From: Dipetalonema caudispina
Lineage: Eukaryota > Nematoda > Chromadorea > Rhabditida > Onchocercidae
DNA length: 64,000 nucleotides
Direction of reading: 5' to 3'
Assembly: GCA_013365325.1 (NCBI GenBank)
Contig: JABVXV010000009.1
Location: forward strand, 372,001 to 436,000
The notes under the pieces were generated by a model, which saw only the letters and a list, made by a program, of their open reading frames with translations, had not been told where the DNA came from and did no database searches. Within the stretch, counting starts at the first letter, position 1. Each line of letters begins with the position of its first letter. Both the position numbers and the translations under genes were made by a program. Of the stretch, positions 47,195 to 60,359 are shown one piece after another.

Positions 47195-48872
47195 AAGTTC
47201 ATTTTATCTTGCGTCCCAATAACAGCTTCTGTTGATGCGATTGTTTCTTACCATGTTGTGAAAATTTTTAGATGTTACTTGTTTATTTGTTATAAAATTT
47301 GACATCTGCGACATACTTTCTGGCTCATAAACCTTATTCTAGTAAATTTAAAAGTAAATACGGGTTTAACAAAAAAAATATCATTATTAAAAGATTGAAC
47401 GATGGAAATTAGTGCTAAAACGTAAAAAATTGATTACAGTATGATACTTCTATCCAAATAGAAAATTAAGATTTAGTGGCGATCGCATGCAGACATGATA
47501 TAGTGCGCTTTTAATGGAAGAGAACTAGAAGCCGAATTTGATACACTTTGACTGCTCATCGAAAATCATGTTGAAGTGAATGGCCGAATATTTCTGGTTT
47601 TAATTCAATTCTAATCCGGTTTGTACAACTGACAAGGTTTACGCACCTTATCGTCTTATAGCAGGTCTCTGCAACATGTTTTCATTTCATTTCGAGTTCA
47701 TGAATTTCGGAATGAGATTTGTTAGACTCTATAACTCCGGGATACTTTTTAGTACTGATTAAGAAGTCCATGCGATAATTGTTCAGTCCAGTTGTTGAGT
47801 TTTGTTGGACCTATTTGAAGGGATTTAAAATTGTTCTGCTATCACTGTTGAAGTAAATTTCTAACATTTTTATTGTTCTTTTGCATATTATATCAAAACC
47901 ATTGTTAAAAAATGACGCATTATTCCGCTACTGAGAAATCCAACTAGGCGTTCATATCAATATTATCTTAATTATTCCAAAGATAAAAGAAGAAATGGTC
48001 ATTTAGTAGTAGGATGATCGAAATTGCTAGTTGATAGGCAAAAGAAGTGATTGCAAGTATTTAAACATCGATGTCCTCGGGTTTGAAAGTGTGAAGTAAC
48101 TAGCAAAAGCTTGAGTGCAAGAATTGATAGATATCCAAGTAATAAGATTAGACGTGGTCGGAAGTAAAAAATGGTATATTCGACATCGATGAAATGTTGA
48201 TAGGAAGGAAAAATTTGGAGGGAGAAAAGAGAGAAAGATAAATTTAAGTTTCTTTCACAGGGTATTATGATAAGTTAAAGCTATCGCAAGATCTGTAAAC
48301 GGATCAGTAACCAGTCTTCTTTGCTCCTTATCATCTCACTACCATAGGAGTGATATGAATATGAACAATTTACCTAAATCTTATCCTCTCTCTAATCTCA
48401 TTATGATGCATATTACTAATAAACCAATATTACCAGCTGTACCTCTAATGCTCTTTAATTATTTCCTTCATTCTTCCCAATTTCAATTCAGCGTAAATAC
48501 ACATGCGTATCGGGGAGTGTCTGGAAGTGTCTGGTGAACGAATGCCTTTCAATAGATGGGGTGGTAAGCAACCGAGAAATATTGAATGGCACCACTGGCA
48601 CAACAGCACCATCATCACCAACAACAACAACAACGACTTGCTATTCCCTGTTTATGCTTAGCTTGGATATCATTTGGACAGTGGTCATTAGCAACTCTGA
48701 TCATTAAATTCATATTATTGTACTATTATTATCGTCACAACAATAACAACAAAAATGCATCTCATAGATTTAAATTCCCATTGTCTTTATCAATCAATCA
48801 GTTCAATTGATTCTTATTACTTATTACTCTTTTTTTTTTTCCCCTTGCTTCTCTGTTCAACAATACATTAGA

Positions 48873-48922
48873 AGTTTTATTCAAATATAGTATTATTTTA
48901 TAGTTTTATTCAAATATAGTAT
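48873..48922. repeat. Short direct duplication (period 29 bp)
   Basis: AGTTTTATTCAAATATAGTAT occurs at 48873-48893 and again, exactly, at 48902-48922. It is a simple tandem duplication in non-coding DNA. Confidence 0.85.
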
Positions 48923-49371
48923 AGTACTCGTATTTATACTTAATGTTTGTTTTTTCTTTTTTCTGAATCCAATAGAAATTACTTTCCTTTCGCTTCATTT
49001 TGATTTTATTCTCCCAAGTCTGTTAATTCCAAATTTGTTCAGTTTTTTCATTTCCTATAATATTTCTATTTTTGATTTAGTAATGAATAAATGATATAGT
49101 CTGGAAATTATTTTATTCTGGAATATCATATGTCAATTTCGATAAAATGCAATTACTTACTTTTACAGGGTATTTCAGTTTGAATGAATTGCTATTCTAA
49201 ATAGATAAGATAACATTGTGATAGAGAATAGGATTTGCAACATTTCAGTTGTTGAGTTTTTTCTCCCTCATTTAAAAAATTTTAAACTTGGCAAAACTTG
49301 TTGTAATTTTCTAAAATAAAATAAGCGATTGTTGTTTTGCATCCTTCCCACTTGTTGTTGCTATTTTGTAG

Positions 49372-49483
49372 ATGGGGAAATAAGCGGTACGACGTGGTAC
49401 CACAAACAACAATGAGAAAGGATGAAACCGGTCGACTTTCCGATTATTACCATTTAAAAAAATTAGAAGATTTGTGTATTACG
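49372..49483 (+). other. Exon-like segment, gene unknown
   Basis: A good acceptor (CTATTTTGTAG) and a GTAGAT donor bracket 112 nt with one fully open, protein-like frame: WGNKRYDVVPQ, then TTMRKDETGRLSDYYHL and KKLEDLCIT. Composition is unlike the low-complexity frames nearby. It ends in phase 0, which would join to the open phase-0 extension of the first lin-42 exon (acceptor AAAAG ending at 53313), but the upstream partner is not found. It could be an N-terminal lin-42 exon, part of another gene, or chance. Confidence 0.3.
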
Positions 49484-50890
49484 GTAGATTTCCTTTATTT
49501 CATTCATTCGTTTCATTTCTTCAGTAAAGACAAAAGGGACGGTATTTTACGGAGCTGAAAAAATTCATCAGATATGTCTGCGAAATGGGCATTTAAGCAA
49601 ACTTAGAGATGGATGAAAAGAAATTTAAGAGTGTAAACTACAATTGACCATCGATAGTAATTTTTTGGCTATTTATTATTATTCAAATAACTAATAAAAA
49701 TTAGCTACTTCACATCAAATTGTAAAGTAAACTACTGCATTTGCTGAACTCTTTAAATTCACTATTTCTAATCAATAATTTATGATAGCAAACTGGAAGG
49801 AAAGTTTTCTAATCGTTTGTAATATTTGTAACATTGCCATAAATTTACAAAAATGGTTCTTCTACGGATGAACTTTTTTTTTTTTTCTTGCTTATTTTGT
49901 ATAAACCAATAGAAAGTATATGAGACAAGCTTTAATTATGATAACTCGAGCAAATATTCGCTGTACTGCCAAAAATAAAAATTAAGTTGCGATCTGCTGT
50001 TCACTGATTGCAATGAAGTATGATTTTGGAATTTGAAAATTGCAGACAGTTTGAATAAAATAATTTAATCAACTTCGTTCTTTCTTTTAATTAACAAACA
50101 GAGTTGAGAGTATCCATTTTAATATTATCTTCCTAACTTTTTTCGCAATTTCGAATCGTTGTTTTTACTAAGATGAAGTAAATACTGCTTGTAATCTATT
50201 AATGGACTTTATAGACAGTTGTGGGAGATGATTCATTTGTAAATAATTTACATATCACATGCATGAGCAGTTTCCCAAATGTAACTGATCCAAAATTTGT
50301 TATGATGAAGGTCAAGGAATGTTCTTTGAGGCAAAATAACTCTCTTTCCAAATGATTATAGTTTAAAACAAAAATTTAGTATAGCTAATGTTAAAATTAG
50401 AAATTCTATTAATTGGCTAAAATTTTGGTATTTTAATAGACACTTTGTCAATGATCAAAGTATCAAATTACTAAAAACTATTCAATTCAATCAAATTCTA
50501 TTTGATTGTTTGTATTGTAATAGCAATCGCAATTTGTAAAAATATAAAGACTCGATGGTGGAACTAATTTTCTGATAAAATGCTAATAGAAACTCAAATC
50601 GATGAACCAAACTAAAACAACTCTACCACATAATCATTCATTTTTTCATCCGAGAACTTATTAAATTATTGCGCCACAATTTACCTTTTTTATTCCAAAA
50701 ATCAAATATGTCAATCTTTTTACGCTCAATTTTGGTTGACAGTAACATCTCATCGCAAGAAAAGTGATATAACAAAAATAATATCTAGATAAGGAAGAAG
50801 TTACAATTTGTCATTATGCATGCATTCATCAAAATGGACAGTTGGACAATTCTTGTTGATTACAATCAATCTACAGGTATACAACGGTAT

Positions 50891-50908
50891 AGGTCATTTC
50901 CCTTGACC
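50891..50908. promoter_or_regulatory. Inverted nuclear-receptor-like half-sites upstream of lin-42
   Basis: AGGTCA (50891-50896) faces TGACC (50904-50908). Each GGTCA is preceded by a TAT-rich flank (TATAGGTCA on +, TATATCGGTCA on -), resembling monomeric ROR/NHR-23-type sites. This is inferred from motif alone. Confidence 0.25.
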
Positions 50909-51219
50909 GATATAACTTTTGACTCTTTCTTCTATTGCCTGCCTCAAAAAAATAAATTTAAATTTCAGCACTTTTACATCTCTTGAAGTTGTTAGCTCTT
51001 TTATTTTCTTCTCTTTTTTTTGATAAAGATTTAATATCAATGATTTCGATGTAAAATTTCGAATTTATATGTTCTTCTACATTGAAATTTTTTAATTTTT
51101 AAGTCTTGTTGTCATGGACTGTGACAGATTTCAACAGAAAATTCATCACACGACTAATATTTCTGATCTCAAATATTTTTCTTTCTCAATTTATAAGAGA
51201 AAGAAGTGGAAAGAGGTAC

Positions 51220-51800
51220 CTCGCTAACCAGACATGGTGATGCATCGGGATGAATCCTTAATGTAATGCCTACCCGAAAATGGGATCCATGAAAATTGGT
51301 GAGGCGGGGAGAGCGAATGGGAGAGGAGGTGAGAAGGTAAAAGCGGGACGTGGTGCCAGGCTGGAACAACTTCATACTACCACCCACACAAGTAGATACA
51401 GGACATTGCCGAACACTGACACGAAAGGACCCTATCCATTCCCTGCTGTCCCTCCCCATCGGAGGTGACAAGGAGAGACATGTAGACGAGTGCTTTAGAG
51501 GGCGGTGGCCGAACTAAACTGAACAAAATTGAACTGAACGGAACCAGGGCGAGCTTCCTCGTCGTGCTAGGTACTCCCAGCCTGTCTCGTCTTCATCTTG
51601 CATTCACCCCTCCGCGATTGACATTCACAAATCAACCATCCCAACGACTAACCGACCGACCGGTCAGCGACCGTTAGGCTGGTGCCACTGGCACTATTTC
51701 AGGCACAGTTCCATTAACCCACCATTATCAATGGAGGTTATGTTAAAGGAACGGATGAATAGGCGGAGATAAGTCCTCTTAGCTTTCCTCGGATCCAACT
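51220..51800 (+). promoter_or_regulatory. GC-rich block, possible lin-42 promoter/enhancer
   Basis: Base composition rises clearly above the flanks, with stretches such as GAGGCGGGGAGAGCGAATGG and CCGACCGACCGGTCAGCGACC. The open frames inside (62 and 100 codons on opposite strands) follow from the GC content and have no spliced partners. Its position about 1.5-2 kb before the first recognised lin-42 exon suggests a promoter, enhancer or non-coding first exon. Confidence 0.35.
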
Positions 51801-53334
51801 CAACATTCCTCACTTTTCCCTCCCTTTTGTAACCAACCGTGGATCAGATCATCGTTATTGTCATTAAATCCTTGCTAGCGTATATTTTGTCATATTCCTT
51901 CGGACACACCGATCATTTCAATGTGGACAATACGACTAACAAAACTTGTAGCATATAATCACTGTCAATTATTTCCTACAATTTTTTCAATATCTTCTTT
52001 CAAATTTAAATTCTACTTCAAAACAAAACATTTGAAAACATTTGTTTTAAAACGTTTGATTCAAATGTTTGTTTCAATCATAACCGTAAAAGAAACGATA
52101 CAATTAAGTTGAGAAAAATTGTTATCAAAACAATCCGTTATAATTTGCTAGAAGTGCTTTTACATTTCAAAAGTTTTATTATTCATTACTGCTTCAACTC
52201 ATCGTTCGGTCCGTATTACATAGGTCGAGAAGTTATGATCCCATTCAGTTCAACAGATCACGATTGACTGAATGCTTGCATGAATCTAAAATATAGCATT
52301 TACCGCCATTAGGAATTCTGCAATGAATTTTTGAAATGAATCTTCTAAATTTTATTGAAGTATTCAGTGAATGAGAAATTCTCAACGATTAAACAGGCTT
52401 TCAGAAGGTATTAGATAGAAGCCTGATTCATGAATATGAACAGTTCAATTGACTTGAATGCTTACGTTACAGTATTTATCGATACAAACATATGCCGATC
52501 CTACTTCTACTCTCATCTTCTTTTTCATTGATTCGATGATCATTTATCACTAATTACTACTCAAGAATTTTAAACAGCAATCATTCCTATGATATAACAA
52601 ATATTTCGAATTTTTCCAATATATGAAAGAAATTGAATATTAGATACCTTTTAATTAAATAACTGCATCGAGAAACATTGAAGCATATGCATTTCAACCT
52701 ACATTCATTTTATTTTTCCTAATTTTTAAAATTTTGAAAACCAGAAAAGAAAGGTTATTAGTTCTATTATTGCTATTGCTGAATGATCTAGAAATATGTT
52801 GTTTCTTTTTATTTTGAAATTGTTCTTCAAGGGTTTCAGTGAGGGCAAACTCGACATCTTATTTCAAAATGCAAAATTAGTTTGTCTCAATTTAGTGATT
52901 CAGGCCCTTGGATCTTATTTTATTTTTCCTCTGCTATAGCCCTTTCCTCGTTAAATCTTTGTTTTTACTTTTTTTTTTTAAATCATCCCTTCCAGTTTAT
53001 TAAGTAAGTGATGAAGTTACATAGTCAACTAAATTTGTTGAATTTGCATAGCATTCTTTCGTTTAGGTATTTTTTCGACCTGATTGTTTATTTTGTGAAA
53101 TGAAATAGTTGAGATTTATTAAATGGAAGTATTTTCAGGAGTTCACTGTATCACTGTTGCATCGTGCCTGAAGTAAAACCTTCCGTTGCATGTTCAACAT
53201 TATTATCACTGATTTTGCTAATACATCAAAGATACTAATATCAGTGATAAGCAGTAAGTATACTGCCAAACTCATCCAATTCGTCAGATTTTTTGATGTT
53301 TTATTGTTAAAAGGCTTTCTTATCCGAATCCTTT

Positions 53335-56300
53335 ATGTTGCATCAGCATCAATCTGCTCAAGTATCAACAAATCAATCTGCGTTGCAATCCTCTAAATCA
53401 GTTCGAAGGAAACGCTTACAGGTACGGCAATTTTTTATTTACAAATTTTTATGAATTTTCAATCTACTTCCATTTGCAACACAAGTTTAGATTAAATGAT
53501 ATGACATTTGTTTAGGAATACCTTTGGCATTAATATTATAAATATTAACGAGGAAATAAACAAAATAAGATTCCACTTATATTTCTATGATCTTTCTGAT
53601 ACAAGTTAAGGTTTAATGACAAAATGCTTAAAATATACGTATTTAATACGTTTTTATTTTCTATCTTGCGATTCAAACTTCTCTATTCTATCCCGCGATT
53701 TCCTTGTTTCCAAATCAATCTTGAGAAATTTTATAACTCACTGACGAAAGTGATTTCCATTACTTCTCCAAAATTTGATTAATTTTTAATAGCTTACATT
53801 GCGGTTCTATAAAAATTTGCTTTACATCAAAGAATTTTATAATATATATTTAAGGAGAAGTTTCAAAGTTTCTATATTTTCACACGAGAGGTCAAAAGTA
53901 CAACAAAATTAATACAAGAACAGTTCAATGACCTTGATGAAGTGTTACTGCGAAATAAAAATTTAGTCAAATAAACACAATCTAAATAAAATACTGGTTT
54001 AATTTTTATGTCCTCAACATTGTCGCTACAAATAATCTGAAACGGTTCAGCTGATCGATTAATACAACACTTTGATAGCATTGTATGCTGCTATTCATTA
54101 ATTGCGAATAATATGACCTCTTACTTTCTTCTACAAATCTAAACTATTATTTTCTTCCTCTATTTCTCAAAAGATGCAGAGTCATAAATTGCCAACCTGT
54201 TCCTTAGGCCTTTTTATTCATCCTCTGCCACAGTCTTATTTGCTTGGGCCTTAATCGTTATTCCTCGTTCATAAGATCTTATAAATTTACAAAGTTTCTT
54301 ATAAAAAAGGATCATCTTAAAAAGAGCATTTAATATATTTGACTTTTAACAACGAATAAAATAAAGATAAAAATAATTCCGTATTTCTTTTACAGCACTT
54401 ATTAATTAGTTGCACTTAATATCCTTAATTAAACAATCATGATATTGTTATTCAGGAGGGATTATTAATCGTCATTCAATAATGACGAATTATTCTCCAT
54501 TTTACAGCATTACATTCGTCAAATTAAACGTTTGATTGCGGAACGGATACCACCAGTGGACCCGGAAAAGAAATTGGGAACTATCGATGTACTTGATAAA
54601 GCCGTCGAATTGGTATCTTTTTCTTTTTCTTCCAATTCCACGATCCATTGTTTCAATCTGTTGATTTATGTTAAAACACAATTTTATAATCTTGTTGACC
54701 TCCTTCAACTATTATCTCTTGTCTATAGACATTTTAGTGGTTTTCTAGAATCACACATTTTGAAACGATGTAAACGTCGGTCAGATTCATTTGAAGTGAC
54801 TTTTAGTAAGTCGCCTTATGATCCAAAATTCTCTTTTCCCTTAATGGAATATGTAATTTATAAAATTTTTAGATTCAAAATCATCGATGTAATAATTAAT
54901 ACTATGTTTATTCATTAATATCACTTATCATAAATACCTCTTTAATTTATGTAACCAAGCTATTTGAAATGTAATATGTACAGTGTCATGCAAGTCCTAC
55001 CACATCTTCAAAATTTATTAGTTTATACGATTCAGAACCTATTTTGTAAAATTTTCTTTAAGCTACGAACAACACCAGTATATGCAGAAGTCACTAATCC
55101 TAGCCTCAGTCCACCTCATTCTTGGCCTGATTCACCACTCGATAGTATAACACATATTAGCGACGATACCTGGACACCAAATGTCGATTTTGCTCGCCGG
55201 CATATTTTTTCTGCAAATATCAATCTGCCGGACGGTCGAATTACGGACTTCCAGAAAGTGACTTCGAAGGAAATCAACAGTGTTGATGTTTGTATATTTC
55301 GAGCAAAATTTTTAATCTGTTTTCATAGAATTTTTGAATTTAGCGAAGTTCTAATATCCTTTTATCATTTCTTCCGGTCTGATTGGATTTTTATAATCAT
55401 TCATTAACATTTTTTTCTACAAAATCCATCTTTTGATAGCGAAAATTATGAAAAATAAGTAACGCAAACATTTTAATGAAATTTAATTATCCATTAGTGA
55501 GTTTACCGAATATTTCAGCTCTTGTGAATAGGTGATTTAAAACATTTGTTTGCATTATAAATTTCAAATTGTAGGGCCTGCATTGTGGGGCATCTTTTTT
55601 GGATTTGGTAGCACTTTATGGGAGACAAGCGCTACTTGCTGGTGCGTACAATGATTCTATCGAGAAAAAAAAAATTCTTACACGTCTCATTGGCGGGTAA
55701 CTTTCCTTTTTATTTTCTTTAACTTTTAATTTGGCTGAAGAAAACACATATTCTGTTGTTTCTTGTTTTTATTGACAAATGGCTTTCCAGACATAGTGTA
55801 ACAATAACCTATATTTCCAACCAAATACATATCCACGTTTAAGCTCTGTTCTGAAGAAACTTGAAAATTCAGGAATTATTCCGATATATCTCATTACAAA
55901 AGTTTAAATTTATTCAATCCTAAAAAATTCATAACAATTTATTCTTCCGGGTGAATTATAAATCATCGTAGTATAGTGAATAATAGTAATCACTCATTGT
56001 ATCACTGTAGTAGCAGTATCTATCCCTTTCTACCTCTGAAATAAGTAGTTGAATCCCTAACTAATTGAAACAATATCACTGATTAAGAAAGTCGTGAAAG
56101 TATTGATAACATTATCGTAAGAACAGTAGTAAGATTGCGTAGTTATCACTACTAGCAATATGATATTAGTCAAATTGTATGATTGGAAATGAATTTGATC
56201 AAAATTTGGACAAATTTCAAATTTAAAACGTAGAGCGGAGGTGTTGAATGGAAAGATGACAGCTGGCAGAGAAAAGATAAAAACATGATCTGCTATCGAT

Positions 56301-59300
56301 CAAGGGACATTCCTTGAAGTTAAATTTTAAACATTTAAAAGAAAAAATTAATTGTTGTCAATTAATAGTAATAATGTGCTTTGAAATCTCAAAAAAAAAA
56401 AAAAAATAAATGTTCGGAAGGGAGAATATATTCCGTGTAATGTAAACGTAGATGGTTGTACCCGTTCATCATGTTCCACGGTTGTTGTAGTGAGGAGATG
56501 ACATGGTAGTTATAAGCTGATGAAGATGATAATGATGAAATTACAATATAGTTGAGATGATAAGGGTTACAAGTAATGGTATTAGTGTTACATTAGTGCA
56601 CTGAGAGGAGAGTGCATCAAACGGAAATCAGAGCACGCGCCTGGTTCTACCAGTATCCGACGATCACCAACTATCACCTCCAATCATCCACCATCGTAGT
56701 TCATCCGTTCCTTGACACTCTGTCTCTCCTACATTACACAATATCTAGTGACAGGTACTATCTGTCAATCCGACCGATGAATGAGTGAATGAATGACAAA
56801 ATAGTGTTGAAAACTAAATTTTGAACTTTTTGTACAACTTATATTTATCTTTGAAAAAGTCGAAATAAAATTCAAATTTAATTAAGAGTCAGATTAACTT
56901 TTGAATTAATTAAAGTGATTGTATTAACTGATGGTATCAAAAAATTGAGATATAATAAAATTCATAATGTAAATGAAAACATTAAGCAAGCAATTTTATG
57001 CTTGGAAAGAATAAGAATTAAGACTAGCATTTTTACACATAAGAACTTATTGATATATAATATCATCAACAGCTGTTCCAATAATTATCCTATCATGAAT
57101 TCATAGAGAAGGAAAAGAATATGGATAAATGGAACAGAAAACGGTATTAGAAATACTGTATTATAATCCAACAAGTTGGATTTGCAACGTTGAATAAATG
57201 AAATGGAATGAAATTTTAGTAATGGAGCTTTCGAACTACTATGTGAATACAAGCGTACCGGTCATGGAAGCACTGTATCAACTCATATTCATGCACTGGA
57301 ACTGGAAAGCGCATTTGGTCCATCGAAAACGTTGAGCACATTTGTATTCTTGACCCGTCATACAAGTTCTTGCTCACTAACTTATCTTGATTCGTCGTAA
57401 GTGTTTTGTTCCTCGGACTAAGAGAATTTTCGGGATCAAGATTATCATCGAAGGCCAATTTTTGTACAAGTGAGAAATGATGATATTTGCAGAGCAGCAA
57501 ACTACATTGGTTATTTGCCAGGTGAAGTGATAAATCAGTCAATACTACACCTTCTACATCCATATGATATGGCACAAATCAAGCAGATACATGCAACTTG
57601 TAAGTCTAAATTTGTAGAAAATTGCTATCAATCAATTGTTAAAACACAGTATGAAAGATAATTGAAATAAATTAATCGCAACATATATTCGTTATTGTTT
57701 TAGTGAGCGTTCAACGAAGTGAAATAGTACGACAACGTCGTTTAAGATGGATTGCATTCAATGGTAGCATAATTCACACGAATTCAGAATGGTTTGCATT
57801 TTGGAATCCTTGGACTCATAAAGTAGATAGTGTAATCGGACGACATACGTTAAATGAACAACCAATAGGAAATGCGGACGTGTTAGCTGAACCGTGTGCG
57901 CCACGTATTATTACTCCGTTGGATGAATTAACAGTACGCAATATTGAATCCGAAATTACTGCTATATTGAATAAGGTCAGTTTATTGCCATTTTGAGATA
58001 TAAGAAATTCAGTTTCTATTATTTTTCATAATAACAAGTTAACATATTCATTGTAATACAATGAATAAATTCTTTTTTTATCTAATTTATTCATTTAATG
58101 TGTTATTTTCCAAAAAACTTGAAAGTTTATTTCTTAATTAGCATACCAAACAAGACTTAACTAATTGCGCCTAACTTCAGGAACCAAGAATATTGATAAA
58201 AGATGAAAGGTACAAAGCAGCACCAATTGCGCATCAAAAGAATTTAAATTCAATTGAGCTAAAATCATCTGGTACACATCTTGGTACTTACATTGATAAT
58301 CTTATCGAAACATTCGTCATAAATGCTGGAAGTTCCGGAAATAAGGTTATTTTTTACTTCATTGCTCAGTATAACTTATTGAACTTCGTTAATTTCAAAA
58401 TCAAACACTGACAATAAAACCTTCTGAAAAATGACTCGATCCATAAACTACTTTTATTAAAGTATCTGGCACCCACTGTTGAAGCTTGTCGATCTCCAAT
58501 CAATCCAACTGATCTTTCCTCAACAAATTGCTGCAATACCATCCCTTTAACATATAATCAGGTATTACTTATATAATTTGTTTCACACATTTATTAGGTT
58601 AAAGAAAATTAGAAATTTTCATTGCACGCTTTGATGGAGACTAACATAATCTCGCTGTTGAAAGTTTTTTTGTAGTATAGTGTTCTACGTAAATAAAATA
58701 TGCCAAAATTTGAAATTTCGATTTTAGATTAACTGTCTGGAAAATGTACATCGACTGCTGAAAAGTCAACAACATCCAGGAGATGCAGCTGCAGCATCGA
58801 TAACCATTGAACCAACATCGGAAAACCTTTCATCATCGAAATTACCACCATCAGAAGATTCAAAAAGTCCACTTCCCGTACCAGAACAAGAAGATGACAA
58901 TAGGTATCATTATTGAAAAGTAAAACTGAAATTCTCTTGATAGTGAAGACAGAATTATAACATTCAACTGGATTAGAATAAAATAATAGTTTGATAAGTA
59001 TACAAGCTCATATAGCAATATATGTCGAATACAGGGTTTCTGCTGATACAGCAGCACCAGCCATGCCCCTTACGAGAGAACTCCTGCAACAACATACCCG
59101 AAAATGGGAACAGGAGTATCGCGATACGTGGAAAAAACGACTTGGCCTGAAAAGATCCATTCAGGTATCACATGCTTCCTTATATACCAACAAGAATGTA
59201 TCACCAATGATAATTCAGCAGAGTATTTTCACATCTCTAAATATTTTCAATCCAAATTTTATTTGTTTCTTTATGTCTTGCAAAATATTTACTTTTTTAA

Positions 59301-60359
59301 AAAATTTGAAACCTCATGAAAATTATTGATTCCCTAATTGTAGCAAACGGAATTCGTTGTCCCGGTATCTTCGAAAATTTTCCGCGAAAGCAGTCACAGA
59401 TCAGCAGTAACACAAAGTGCACCAGCTGCGCTGCCTTCACCGAGATCTGATTGTTGGCCACCGATGAATAAAGATGATTATTACAGAAGCCTTGGACCAA
59501 ATCCTCCTCCACCACCAGGCAAAAATTTCCAAGTAAGGCGATTACAAATGAAATGCAATTACTTCCAATACAATTTTCATCATGTATAATGAAAGCATTT
59601 TAGAAATTTTTACAACTTTCAAATTTTGATCGAATATAGAAAGCTTCATTTCAGTATTTGTTAGATTGAAAACTTAAATATGATACATCTGATCTTCAAG
59701 TCCATCAATATCATAAATAGTTCTTAAGAAGCTAGCCGTAATGTACTTTATTTTACAAGTATTTTCAGATCACATCAGTGCCATTACCACCTCCGCTACC
59801 AATTGAGGAACGTCGATCTGCATTTGTTCCACTTCCCAGCACTGCAGTATCCCAATTTTCCAATTCTCCAAAATTACCTCGCGATATATCACAACCAATC
59901 AATTTATCATTGACTGGAAGTATGCAACAAGTACATTCAGTAGTAGGAATAACAATGGCAACATCCGGTCCTGTTGAACGGCATTTCTCGACACAACAGC
60001 AGCAACAGCAGCAGCAATACCGTTCCGTTATAAAAACTGCTCTATCAGTCACACCACAACAACAACGACAGTATCTTGAATCCAACAGATTGGCAATGCC
60101 ATCGTCAACAGGAACAACACAACGTTATTTATCTACTGGAAATCTGGTAGATACCACACTGGAATGGGGTTCAACTACAGAGTACGGTAATGGTACTCCT
60201 GAAGAAGTCGGGGAAACTTGCGCAGCACGATTGATAAACATGGCGCAACGGGCGCAGCAACAATTAGAGCAAAAGCGATTTCACTCTCCGCTTACTACTT
60301 CACCAGTTAAGGAAGCTACTGATGCACTAATGTTGCTGCAGGAAACAACTTCATTTTGA
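53335..60359 (+). CDS. lin-42: LIN-42, PERIOD-family developmental timing protein, 13 exons
   Basis: Nematode homologue of circadian PERIOD. In C. elegans it sets the timing of larval stages, moulting and heterochronic microRNA transcription, and it interacts with the CK1 kinase KIN-20. Exons 53335-53421, 54508-54612, 55063-55287, 55575-55696, 57220-57396, 57493-57599, 57704-57975, 58181-58345, 58463-58561, 58728-58903, 59035-59164, 59344-59532 and 59769-60359 are in phase and give about 814 residues. A basic, helix-like N-terminus (HYIRQIKRLIAERIPP) precedes a degenerate PAS-A (about 110-180) and a clear PAS-B (about 200-310, with AANYIGYLPGEVINQSILHL and LRWIAFNGSIIHTNSEWFAF). TYIDNLIETFVINAG (401-415) and LTRELLQQHTRKWEQEY (524-540) match the positions of the SYQ and LT elements. 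The tail has poly-Pro and a polyglutamine tract. The first ATG is provisional: the frame stays open back to 53314 behind a possible AAAAG acceptor, so more 5' exons are possible. Confidence 0.9.
55697..57219 (+). other. Large lin-42 intron with GC-richer segment
   Basis: This 1.5-kb intron splits the PAS-A and PAS-B coding exons. A segment at about 56600-56770 is less AT-rich and pyrimidine-rich (repeated CATCC/ATCACC). C. elegans lin-42 has alternative promoters, so an internal promoter here is plausible but unproven. Confidence 0.3.
59994..60024 (+). repeat. CAG/CAA repeat encoding polyglutamine in lin-42
   Basis: ACACAACAGCAGCAACAGCA and the following codons encode about eight glutamines in the last lin-42 exon. 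It is potentially length-variable and is flanked by low-complexity S/P/Q sequence. Confidence 0.8.

Larger units (their letters stand above)
47195..53313. other. Region between atad-3 and the first lin-42 exon
   Basis: About 6 kb, mostly AT-rich. It holds the atad-3 3' UTR, a 29-bp tandem duplication (48873-48922), a CAA/CAC-rich stretch at about 48600-48640, one exon-like segment (49372-49483), paired nuclear-receptor-like half-sites (50891-50908) and a GC-rich block (about 51220-51800). Upstream non-coding or coding exons of lin-42 may lie here. Confidence 0.5.

Noticed and set aside
48586..48810. ORF beginning MAPLAQQHHHHQQQQQ
   Set aside because: Driven by a CAC/CAA repeat and followed by Y/N repeats from simple sequence; no splice context.
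51169..51471. 100-codon - strand and 62-codon + strand ORFs in the GC-rich block
   Set aside because: Both frames stay open because of base composition; no splice partners, signal peptide or family motif.
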